From UBA6912 sp963792895 (GTDB lineage Bacteria; Actinomycetota; Acidimicrobiia; Spongiisociales; UBA5794): DNA of 64,000 nucleotides. The position numbers and the translations under genes are program-made. The stretch lies in NCBI GenBank assembly GCA_963792895.1, contig CAWBYA010000003.1, positions 496,001-560,000 on the forward strand, in the 5' to 3' direction. Shown piece after piece: positions 28,224 through 36,170 of the stretch (positions within the stretch are counted from its first letter, which is position 1; every line of letters begins with the position of its first letter). The notes under the pieces were generated by a model, which was not told where the DNA came from, ran no database searches, and was given only the letters and a program-made list of their open reading frames with translations.

Positions 28224-29900
28224 TCACGGGACCGCCGTCGGCGTCACGGAGACGCCGTACCGCTCCAGCGTGGTCACCGTTCGCCGCCACGAGGCCGCCA
28301 GCTCCGCTTCGAGCCATGCGCCTCCCCAGCCGGCGTTGACGGTCTCGGCGGCTGGAAGGATGCGGTAGGTGCCGGACGCCACCCACGTCGGTGTTGCACG
28401 CAGGGCCCGCACGACCCACCGGTCCCCGCGTGGCACCACCTCGGCAGTCAGGATCACGCCGTCCTGGGTGAGATCGGAGCCGAGCTGACCGGAGAGGAAG
28501 TTGCCGAGGCCAAAGGCGACGTAATCCTCGGCCGAAGCAGCGACCGGCTGGATCACGTGTGCGTGATGGCCGATGACGAGATCGATGCTTGGCGATGCGA
28601 TCAGTTCCTGCCCCAACGCAACCTGGTACGGCGTCGGCGTCGATGAGTACTCGGCGCAGCAGTGAAGGCTCACCACAACGAGGTCCGCCCCATCGCTGCG
28701 AGCCTGATCGGCGCGTTCGAGCAGGCGGTTGCTTTCGATGACCTCTGCCAGCCACGGCTTGTCGGCCGGAAGGTGCAAGCCGTTCAGCCACCACGTCGCT
28801 GCCAGGTGGGCGATCCGGACGCCGGCGACGTCGTAGGTCGTTATGGCTTCAGCTTCGGCAGCGTTGCGGGCGGTGCCGGCGTGGCCGAGCCCGACGCCGT
28901 CGAGCACGTCGAGCGTGTCGGCGACGCCTGCAGCGCCCTGGTCGATGGAGTGGTTGGAAGCCGTCGAGCATCCGTCGTACCCGGCCCAGGCGAGAGCGTC
29001 GGCAAGACCGGCAGGGGCGCTGAACAGCGGGTAGCCCGAGAGCACCGAGTTGTCCGCAGAGAGCGGCACTTCGAGATGACAGATGGCGAGGTCGGCGGTC
29101 GCTCAGGAGACCGCGCACCGACTCGAACATCGGGCGGAAGTCGTAGGCCTCGCCGCTTTCGTCGCCGTACTCGGCCGCACGGTGGGTGAGCGGAAGGTGG
29201 ATCAGCGTGTCGCCCGTGAACGCGACGCTGAGGCTGGGGCGGTCAGGGACGGGGATGGGGGCGAGGTCGAGGGCGCTGGCGAGGAACGATGCCATCTGGT
29301 CGCGGCGCACCGGATCGTCTGGACAGAATCGATCGTTGACCGGCGGGTTGCACCCGAGCGTCACACCTGCGGCAGCCAGCTTCTCGATGTCGGCCTCGTA
29401 GATCGAGGTGTCGTCGTCGACGAAGCGGCCCACGGCGCGGTCCTCCGTACTCGAACGCGCGGGCGAGCAGCGCCGCCATCTCGCCTCGAGTGACCGCCCG
29501 GTCGGGGCAGAACGCGCCCGGTGCACAGCCTCTGGTGATTCCAGCGGCGGCGAGCCGGTTGATGTCGGCCTCGAAGATCGAGTCCTCGTCGTCGAGAGAA
29601 GGCGTCGGCCGCGGCCGGCGGGGAGATCGAGCGCTCCGCGACAGGAAGGCCGCCATCTCGCCCCGCGACACGGAACGGCCGGGCAGTACAGATCTCCAAG
29701 CGATCCGCCGCAGCCCTCGGTGATCCCTGCCGCCGCGATCGCCTCGATGAGCGGCTCATGGATGTTGCCGTCATCGTCGAAGAACGTGCCGCCCGGCGGG
29801 AGGTGAGCGGGTGACGGGCCTGCCGCCGGCCTCTGCCGGAGCAACGAGCATCGCACCGATGCCGATTGCCACCACCAAGGTCGCAAGCTACTCGCCCCAT
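28224..29900 (-). CDS. Surface protein: SLH repeats fused to CapA-like metallophosphatase, heavily frameshifted
   Basis: Read with frame corrections this is one secreted protein: a signal peptide (TLVVAIGIGAMLVAPAEA), three S-layer-homology-type repeats (FFDDDGNIHEPLIEAIAAAGITEGC, DDEDSIFEADINRLAAAGIT with FCPDRAVTRGEMAALLARAF, and DDDTSIYEADIEKLAAAGVTLGC), then a CapA/PGA domain: VAFTGDTLIHLPLTHRA, TASNHSIDQG, VVSLHCCAEYS and GHHAHVIQPV with metal-binding histidines. CapA-type domains are calcineurin-like and often linked to poly-gamma-glutamate. Shifts are needed near 29097, 29446, 29596, 29617, 29636, about 29681 (one base missing), 29800 and 29887. The SLH part should hold the enzyme on the cell wall. 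Sequence error or real decay of the N-terminal half are both possible. Confidence 0.72.
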
Positions 29901-29948
29901 CGTGGAGCCTACGCAGGGGACGACGTGCCGGCGAGGGTCGAAGCGGCA

Positions 29949-30701
29949 TCAACTGTCGAGCCACGCACCGTGACGCCCGTCGCCAGCGGCGAACCGTGCT
30001 GCACCCTCGACGGCCGTGTCGAGCACACTCGAGACCGTGGCTGCGCTCGATGGCGAGCCCGTCGACGAGCGGACAGGCCGAGCGCCGTCGAGCATCGCCG
30101 CACGATCGCTTCGCAACGTCGCCTGAGGGAAGACGGCGATCCGGTGTGCCAGGGCTGCTTGCGGCGACCAGGGCGTTGCCGGGCGACGACGACCCGGTTG
30201 ACGAGGCCGATGTCGAGCGCCTCGGCGCCGCGACCAAGCGGCCGGTCGATCACGAGGTCCATCGCACGGGAGAGGCCGATGAGGCGGGGCAGCCGTTGGG
30301 TGCCGCCGTCGATGAGCGGCACGCCCCATCGCCGCTCGAAGCATCCAAGAATTGCGTCCGCGTGCTGCGATTCGCAGATCGCACCAGAGGGCAAGCTCGA
30401 GCCCGCCGGCGACTGCGTGACCCTCGATAGCAGCCATGGTGGGCTTGCCAACCCGCAGCCGGCTGATGCCGAGATGTCCCTCCGGGCGATCGACGAGGTC
30501 GAAGGCCTTCAGGTCGGCGCCGGCGCAGAAGGTCCCGGAGGCGCCGGTGAGGATCCCCACGTCGGCATCGGTGTCGGCGTCGAACCGCCGCCACGCCTCG
30601 AACAGTGCGTCTGCGGTTGCCCGATCGATGGCGTTGCGAACCTGCGGGCGGTTGATGGTCACGACGGCGACTCGACCGTCTACGACGTACTCGACGCTCA
30701 C
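29949..30701 (-). CDS. Enoyl-CoA hydratase/isomerase family protein, about six +1 frameshifts
   Basis: Crotonase-fold enzyme that hydrates or isomerises enoyl-CoA. The N-terminal half is clean from a GTG at 30701: VAVVTINRPQVRNAID, then the oxyanion-hole segment FCAGADLKAF and AIEGHAVAGGLELALWCDLRIA. Beyond this the protein continues only when single extra bases near 30365, 30187, 30160, 30084, 30072 and 30027 are skipped: ADAILGCFERRWGVPLIDGGTQRLPRLIG, MDLVIDRPLGRGAEALDIGLVNRVV, LAHRIAVFPQATL and the end VEGAARFAAGDGRHG. Six shifts of the same sign bring the frame back to the start frame, so the stop at 29949 is genuine. The pattern is strong evidence of insertion-type error. Confidence 0.8.
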   Translation of the reverse strand: MSVEYVVDGRVAVVTINRPQVRNAIDRATADALFEAWRRFDADTDADVGILTGASGTFCAGADLKAFDLVDRPEGHLGISRLRVGKPTMAAIEGHAVAGGLELALWCDLRIAARGRNSWMLRAAMGRAAHRRRHPTAAPPHRPLPCDGPRDRPAAWSRRRGARHRPRQPGRRRPATPWSPQAALAHRIAVFPQATLRSDRAAMLDGARPVRSSTGSPSSAATVSSVLDTAVEGAARFAAGDGRHGAWLDS

Positions 30702-30804
30702 TGCTTGCCTCCTCGGAAACCTCCCTGCATTGTCGCCGGGGGCCTATCTCGTGTCTCACCCATCCACTACCGTGTTTCGAGGCGGTGGCGGAGAGGATGG
30801 TGTC

Positions 30805-31518
30805 ATGCCCATCACCGCTGCTCTGGCATTGCTGGTCGCCGCAGTTGGCGCTGCCGCACCGTCGTGTGCAGGGCTGCGCATGCCGGTTTCGGGCCCCATC
30901 GTCGAGGGCTTCGCTCCGGTCGGTGCATACGGCGGTCATTGGGGTATCGATATCGCGGCGCCTCCGGGGAGCGCCGTGGGCGCATCCGGGTCCGGGTGGG
31001 TCACCTTTGCCGGATCCGTCGCCGGTCGGCTGTCGGTCACCATCGACCACGGCGGTGGTCTGAAGACCTCGGTCTCTTACCTCGCCTCGATAGAGGTGAG
31101 CGGCGGCTCGTACGTGGCGACGGGGGAGCGGGTCGGTGTGTCGGGACTGGCGCACGACCTCGAGGCGGTCCATTTCTCCGTTCGGCTCGACGGGGCCTAC
31201 GTCGATCCGCTGCCGTGGCTGGCCTGCCACCCGCCCGGCGGAGCGGTATGGCTTGCCCCCCGCAACCTCGCGCCGGGTGCCTATCCTGCCCGGCGTGCAG
31301 CGCGGCATCCTCGGGGGCACATTCGATCCGCCCCATCTGGCGCATCTCTTCGCAGGGGAGGCAGCGTATCGCGAGCTCGGCCTCGATGTCGTGACGTTCG
31401 TTCCTGCCGGTGCGCCGTGGCAGAAGGCCGGTCAGTCGGTGTCTTCGCCAGGCCACCGCCTCGCGATGACCGACCTCGCCACGTCTCCGGCTCCATACTT
31501 CGAGGTCGACGACCGTGA
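30805..31518 (+). CDS. M23 family peptidase / LytM-domain protein
   Basis: Secreted protein with a degenerate-looking M23 (LytM) fold, the family of wall endopeptidases. From ATG 30805 there is a signal peptide (MPITAALALLVAAVGAAAPS), then the M23 pattern GFAPVGAYGGHWGIDIAAPPGSAV with a His..Asp pair, TIDHGGGLKTSVSYL and the final HFSVRLDGAYVDPLPWL, whose His fits the HxH position as VHF. The domain ends near 31235, but the frame stays open to 31518, overlapping nadD by 224 bp with low-complexity Arg-rich residues. No stop is present in any forward frame before the nadD start, so the true end is uncertain; a substitution that removed the stop is one explanation. Confidence 0.72.
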   Translation: MPITAALALLVAAVGAAAPSCAGLRMPVSGPIVEGFAPVGAYGGHWGIDIAAPPGSAVGASGSGWVTFAGSVAGRLSVTIDHGGGLKTSVSYLASIEVSGGSYVATGERVGVSGLAHDLEAVHFSVRLDGAYVDPLPWLACHPPGGAVWLAPRNLAPGAYPARRAARHPRGHIRSAPSGASLRRGGSVSRARPRCRDVRSCRCAVAEGRSVGVFARPPPRDDRPRHVSGSILRGRRP

Positions 31519-31873
31519 GGTGCGGCGCGACGGTTGGACCTACACGGTCGACACCCTGGCGACGTTTCCCAGCTCAGACGTGATCACGCTGATCCTCGGT
31601 GCCGACGCCGCACGCGGTGTGGCCACATGGCACCGCAGCGAAGAGGTTATGGCCCGCGTGCGGTTCGCCGTGCTGCCGCGTCCCGGCATCGCCCGAACCG
31701 AGGTGGAAGCTGCGCTGCCAGGCGCCGGCGTCGTGTGGCTCGACACGCCGGAGATCGCGCTGTCGGGCACGATGCTGCGCGCTCGTGCACGGGCCGGACG
31801 CAGCGTGCGGTTCCTGGTGCCGGATCCAGTGTGGCGCTATATCGTGGACGAAGGGCTCTACCGTGAGTCGTGA
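31295..31873 (+). CDS. nadD: Nicotinate-nucleotide adenylyltransferase
   Basis: Adenylates nicotinate mononucleotide in NAD synthesis. The 192-residue protein begins at GTG 31295 with the nucleotidyltransferase signature QRGILGGTFDPPHLAHL, whose histidines form the HxxH-like active site, and closes with the ISGTMLRAR-like ALSGTMLRARARAG motif that binds ATP. LILGADAARGVATWHR and VPDPVWRYI are also family blocks. It stands next to rsfS in the conserved obgE-proBA-nadD-rsfS neighbourhood, and its stop overlaps a GTG that could start rsfS. Confidence 0.94.
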   Translation: MQRGILGGTFDPPHLAHLFAGEAAYRELGLDVVTFVPAGAPWQKAGQSVSSPGHRLAMTDLATSPAPYFEVDDREVRRDGWTYTVDTLATFPSSDVITLILGADAARGVATWHRSEEVMARVRFAVLPRPGIARTEVEAALPGAGVVWLDTPEIALSGTMLRARARAGRSVRFLVPDPVWRYIVDEGLYRES

Positions 31874-31923
31874 CACGCCCCGCCGTTACACTGCGACCCA
31901 CAGCGTCGCAGGAAGGTACAACC

Positions 31924-32301
31924 ATCAGCGCTGATTACGAAGCCATCACCGCTGCACAGGCTGCTGCCGCCGCGATCGCCGACAAGAAGGGCACCTCCAT
32001 CGCCCTGCTGGACGTCTCTGAGCTCGTCGTGCTCACCGACGTGTTCGTTCTCGCATCCGGCACCTCCAACCGCCACGTGAAGGCGTTGGTGCAGGAGGTG
32101 GAGCACCAACTCAAAGCATCGCTCGGGCGCAGACCGCTGCGTCGCGAGGGCGAGGACCACAATCGATGGGTGCTGCTCGACTACGGCGACCTGGTGGTGC
32201 ACGTCTTCGATGACGAGACCCGCCGGTATTACGACCTCGAGCGGCTGTGGGCGGACGCGCCCCGGCTCGAGTTCGATGAAGAGGTCGCCGCCGAGGCCTG
32301 A
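31924..32301 (+). CDS. rsfS: Ribosomal silencing factor RsfS
   Basis: Binds ribosomal protein L14 and blocks 30S-50S joining in starvation. The body is typical: IADKKGTSIALLDVSELVVLTDVFVLASGTSNRHVKALVQEVEHQL, then EGEDHNRWVLLDYGDLVVHVFDDETRRYYDLERLW. The start is odd. The family normally begins 10-15 residues before DYEAI..AA, which lands on an ATC codon at 31924, seven bases after a near-ideal AGGAAGG. A GTG at 31870 that overlaps the nadD stop (GTGA) would add 18 unlike residues. I place it at 31924 because the ribosome site and a -10-like TACACT at 31887 point there, but the GTG is the conventional choice. Confidence 0.9.
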   Translation: MSADYEAITAAQAAAAAIADKKGTSIALLDVSELVVLTDVFVLASGTSNRHVKALVQEVEHQLKASLGRRPLRREGEDHNRWVLLDYGDLVVHVFDDETRRYYDLERLWADAPRLEFDEEVAAEA

Positions 32302-32333
32302 TACACTTCCGTCCGCTCGCCACGGCGAGCCCC

Positions 32334-33542
<1,209 letters not shown>

Positions 33543-33626
33543 CGTTGTCTTGCCTCCCGCTGACCGACTGTCCCCCGACCGTAGCGAAAGCATGTGACGT
33601 AGTTCGGGTCGAGCCCCGATCGCGGC

Positions 33627-33822
33627 TCACCTCGGTTCCTGTGCGGTGGCACGGCTCCGGATCCATGCCTCGACGTCGTGGGCTCGGTAGCGCAGGTGGC
33701 GGCCGGCGCGGAACGAAGCGGGGCCCGTCCCCTCGGTAGCGCCAGGCGTACAAGGTCGCAACGGGAACGCCGAGGTAGTCGGCCAGTTCCTGGGCGGTGA
33801 GGAGGTCGTCGAGCTGATTCAT
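33627..33822 (-). CDS. Excisionase / MerR-type helix-turn-helix protein, one frameshift
   Basis: Small DNA-binding protein that normally directs the integrase toward excision. The first residues MNQLDDLLTAQELADYLGVPVATLYAWRYRGDGPRF are the winged-helix excisionase family (HTH_17). The frame then carries one extra C near 33715; with it removed the protein reads AGRHLRYRAHDVEAWIRSR and stops at 33627, giving the normal length of about 64 residues. Uncorrected, the frame runs on into the integrase and looks like a fusion, which it is not. It starts in an ATGA overlap with the end of an upstream minus-strand frame. Confidence 0.82.
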
Positions 33823-34187
33823 CGATCTGGCACGTGGGTCGTCGAGTCTTCCGAATCATCACTCGTGGCAGTTCCCAGATGGTCCCGCCCGAGTTCCCGC
33901 GCAACTGCGACGGTGCCCGGTCGGTTCCCAGATAGTCCCCAAGAAGTTCCCAGATAGTCCCCGCGACGGTTCCCACCCTGTGCCCACGCGTGCCAGGCGG
34001 CCATTCTCCGGCGGCGAGGGCCGCCGGTCGGGTCCCCGGCGCATCGATTCGGCAGGGCGGCGGCGGAACCGTCCAGCGCGCTCAGATCCCCGGTACACGG
34101 GTCGCGGCGTGCCGCGGCGTCGAGAAACGGGCTCGAGCTCGCCAGGTGATCCGCCGACTCCAGCTGATTGGGAACTGATTCGGACAT
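33819..34187 (-). CDS. Hypothetical protein upstream of the excisionase
   Basis: A minus-strand frame of about 122 residues (MSESVPNQLESADHL and so on) whose stop overlaps the excisionase ATG as ATGA. It has no recognised domain, is rich in Gly, Arg and Ala, and contains the translated short repeats (GDYLGT, GRDHLGT). The overlap is the only support for its being a gene; GC-rich DNA produces such frames by chance. Confidence 0.3.
   Translation of the reverse strand: MSESVPNQLESADHLASSSPFLDAAARRDPCTGDLSALDGSAAALPNRCAGDPTGGPRRRRMAAWHAWAQGGNRRGDYLGTSWGLSGNRPGTVAVARELGRDHLGTATSDDSEDSTTHVPDR
33872..33962. repeat. Three direct repeats TTCCCAGATrGTCCC beside the excisionase
   Basis: Copies lie at 33872-33886 (TTCCCAGATGGTCCC), 33925-33940 and 33947-33962 (both TTCCCAGATAGTCCCC). 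The last two are 22 bp apart, two helical turns. A related TTCCC recurs nearby. The position next to the excisionase gene fits arm-type sites for integrase/excisionase or iterons for replication or repression. Confidence 0.75.
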
Positions 34188-34198
34188 CGATTGGGAAC
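34166..34198. repeat. Two GATTGGGAAC copies 23 bp apart
   Basis: GATTGGGAAC occurs at 34166-34175 and 34189-34198. It shares TGGGAA with the reverse complement of the repeats at 33872-33962, so the two sets could bind the same protein in opposite orientation. Confidence 0.6.
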
Positions 34199-34288
34199 CG
34201 CCCTCCTCCACCATCGCCCCCGAAGCGATCGCGACGAGCAAGCGCCCATGCCAGCCAGTTGAGTCCACCGACCGACCGCCACGGACGA

Positions 34289-34877
34289 GTTCACCCTCAT
34301 CGTCCCTCACGGTCCCCATGCCCACACGCAGTTGCAGCAAGTTGCCCCCGGTCAACCAGTCGACCGAACGGAGGTGTGATGGGACTGGACCGCAACGCAC
34401 CCGCCCGCATCGACCGCCGCCTCCTCGCCGAACTCGACGGTGACGGCGGGGTGCAGATGGTCAAGGTCCCGGTGTCGGACGCCGTGTGGTCGGTGTGGCG
34501 CCGGCTACTGCGACGGCGTGGGGGTGACCATTGGGGAGGCAGTGGCCGGGCTCATCGAAGCTGAGTTGGCCACCGTCATCGGCGTTCACCCTCATCGTCC
34601 CTCACGGTCCCCATGCCCACACGCAGTTGCAGCAAGTTGCCCCCGGTCAACCAGTCGACCGAACGGAGGTGTGATGGGACTGGACCGCAACGCACCCGCC
34701 CGCATCGACCGCCGCCTCCTCGCCGAACTCGACGGTGACGGCGGGGTGCAGATGGTCAAGGTCCCGGTGTCGGACGCCGTGTGGTCGGTGTGGCGCCGCT
34801 ACTGCGACGGCGTGGGGGTGACCATGGGGGAGGCAGTGGCCGGGCTCATCGAAGCTGAGTTGGCCACCGTCATCGGC
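34289..34877. repeat. Tandem duplication of a 294-bp unit
   Basis: Copy one is 34289-34583 (295 bp) and copy two 34584-34877 (294 bp). By eye they differ at two places: an extra G in copy one near 34510, and T instead of G near 34541. The unit contains about 90 bp of leader, a GGAGG ribosome site, and the first 68 codons of the SEC-C protein gene. It is either a recent unequal duplication or an assembly artefact. Confidence 0.88.
34379..34583 (+). pseudogene. Truncated duplicate 5' end of the SEC-C protein gene
   Basis: This is the coding part of the first duplication copy, starting at its own ATG after GGAGGTGTG. One extra G near 34510 breaks the frame after VSDAVWSVWRR. Without it the frame would read on through copy two's leader into the full gene. 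It lacks the coiled coil and zinc motif, so no function is expected. Confidence 0.7.
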
Positions 34878-35180
34878 GACGACCCCGACCGGGAGGCTCC
34901 TGTATTCGCAGACCGCGCCGTGCGACGTGTCGTTGAGGTGACGGAGCGTCTCACGGAGCGGGATCGGGAACTCACGGCATGCAAGACGCGCCTTGTCGAA
35001 CGCGACCGTGAGGTGCGGGACCTGACGCGTCGCCTCCAGACAACCATGCGTCCACCACAGCCGCCGGTCGCAGCTGCCGAGGGGAGGCCCTGCCGCAACG
35101 AGCGGTGTTCGTGCGGATCAGGCTTCAAGTACAAGCACTGCCACGGCCTACCCGGGCGACAGCAGAGGGGTCCCAGATAA
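34674..35180 (+). CDS. SEC-C motif protein with a coiled coil, element-encoded
   Basis: A 168-residue protein of unknown function. Three parts can be seen: an N-terminal domain of about 70 residues (MGLDRNAPARIDRRLLAELD, then VKVPVSDAVWSVWRRYCDGVGVTMGEAVAGLIEAELA) that could be a small ribbon-helix-helix-like or helical DNA-binding fold; a charged coiled coil (residues about 85-125, VTERLTERDRELTACKTRLVERDREVRDL); and a C-terminal SEC-C zinc motif CSCGSGFKYKHCHG. SEC-C motifs bind zinc and are found at the end of SecA and in many nucleic-acid-associated proteins. It starts at an ATG after GGAGGTGTG, within the duplicated unit. Lying next to the integrase, it is probably cargo or a regulator of the element. 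Confidence 0.75.
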   Translation: MGLDRNAPARIDRRLLAELDGDGGVQMVKVPVSDAVWSVWRRYCDGVGVTMGEAVAGLIEAELATVIGDDPDREAPVFADRAVRRVVEVTERLTERDRELTACKTRLVERDREVRDLTRRLQTTMRPPQPPVAAAEGRPCRNERCSCGSGFKYKHCHGLPGRQQRGPR

Positions 35181-35204
35181 TGGCTTGCTAGTGCACACTC
35201 CCTG

Positions 35205-35241
35205 CCGGTTATCGGGTTGTCAGCGGTGCCCGATAACACGG
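35205..35241. other. Long palindrome after the SEC-C gene
   Basis: GTTATCGGG (35208-35216) and CCCGATAAC (35229-35237) are a perfect 9-bp inverted repeat around 12 bases. CCG and CGG extend it outward with one bulged A. There is no U-tract. Terminator, operator and recombination-site readings are all open. Confidence 0.55.
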
Positions 35242-35350
35242 CGTACCTCCGGGATTATGCGCTCCCTGGCGTCGGCTGCACTTGCCACAAAGGTCACCCT
35301 TCAAGGACGAGGTCAGGAATCCAGAAGAGGCTGGCCGCTCAAAATCGGTC

Positions 35351-35403
35351 TTGCATTGGAGTCGGAAATAGTTTACTCTATGTATGAATAACCTTACATA
35401 GAG
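35351..35403 (+). promoter_or_regulatory. Promoter with overlapping operator for the membrane protein-XRE-hydrolase operon
   Basis: TTGCAT at 35351-35356, a 17-base spacer and TACTCT at 35374-35379 make a plausible sigma-70-type promoter. It is overlapped by a perfect inverted repeat CTCTATGTA (35376-35384) and TACATAGAG (35395-35403) with a 10-base centre. The region is much richer in A and T than its surroundings. The first start codon follows at 35414. The XRE protein encoded in the operon is the obvious candidate to bind the repeat. Confidence 0.6.
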
Positions 35404-35413
35404 AGGGATACGA

Positions 35414-35959
35414 ATGCTCTGGCTCACACTCGCAAGCATCGGCGGTCTCCTCGTCGTCGCAGCGATTGGCTGGTTCCTCTACGGCCTGCGGCCATCGGCG
35501 GAGCTACGGGGACTGCCGGCAACGCCAATCGAGAAGTTGGCCTGGCTCGGCCTAGGCGCCAGCCTCGCAGCAGGCGCCGGACTCGGTCTCGTGGTCCTCA
35601 TTGGAGGCACCTCGGGTCTCGAGAACTCCGCCTCCCGATGGATCTTCTGGATTCTGCTGTGGGTTGCGATCGGCACCTGGATGATCGCCTGGCACCGCAC
35701 AAACCGCCGCCACAAGGGCGCAGTCATCGACGAACGCGACCGCGCCATCTTGGCCAGATCGTTCAGCGTTGAGTCCATGGTCGTCCTGCTGTCGCTCGGC
35801 ACCTGGACGATCACCCTGACCGTGGTCTACAGCCAAGACGGCGCAGTACCGGTCGCCTACCTGCAACTTGTCTTCTGGAGCACGTTCCTCATCGCCGTCT
35901 TCGGCCGGTCACTCGGGATCATCCTCGGCTACCGCCAGGAGGCGACCCCAGATGCCTAA
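35414..35959 (+). CDS. Four-helix membrane protein, partner of the XRE regulator
   Basis: A 181-residue integral membrane protein with four predicted helices (around residues 3-23, 45-63, 74-92, and a C-terminal pair from about 115). Between helices three and four lies a cytoplasmic loop with HRTNRRHKGAVIDERDRAILARS; the DERDR pattern resembles the DUF2178 type of small membrane protein that is often encoded beside an XRE regulator. Function is unknown. It is the first gene of its operon, and its end overlaps the XRE gene by 8 bp. A role in sensing membrane state and passing it to the regulator is inference. Confidence 0.72.
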   Translation: MLWLTLASIGGLLVVAAIGWFLYGLRPSAELRGLPATPIEKLAWLGLGASLAAGAGLGLVVLIGGTSGLENSASRWIFWILLWVAIGTWMIAWHRTNRRHKGAVIDERDRAILARSFSVESMVVLLSLGTWTITLTVVYSQDGAVPVAYLQLVFWSTFLIAVFGRSLGIILGYRQEATPDA

Positions 35960-36170
35960 GGCCCAGATCACCAACCGCATTCGCCAACTGCGCTTCGAAC
36001 ACGGTGAGATGACCCAGCAGGAACTGGCGAGCCGGGTCGGCTGCACGCGGCAGACCATCATCGTCCTCGAGAAGGAACGCTACGTCCCATCACTCAGCCT
36101 GGCCTTCGCCATCGCTCGAGTGTTCGGCCTCCCTATCGAAGGGGTCTTCGAATACGGCGAAGAACAATGA
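35952..36170 (+). CDS. XRE-family helix-turn-helix transcriptional regulator
   Basis: A 72-residue protein made only of an HTH_3 domain: NRIRQLRFEHGEMTQQELASRVGCTRQTIIVLEKERYVPSLSLAFAIARVFGLPIEGVFEYGEE. Such minimal regulators bind as dimers to short inverted repeats; the repeat at 35376-35403, over the operon's -10 box, is the likely target, so autoregulation is expected. The ATG at 35952 lies within the end of the membrane-protein gene, and its stop overlaps the hydrolase start (ATGA), giving a three-gene coupled operon. Confidence 0.9.
   Translation: MPKAQITNRIRQLRFEHGEMTQQELASRVGCTRQTIIVLEKERYVPSLSLAFAIARVFGLPIEGVFEYGEEQ

Noticed and set aside
29811..31394. A 527-codon plus-strand frame
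   Set aside because: Shadow of the enoyl-CoA hydratase and M23 genes; it only stays open because of GC-rich third positions.
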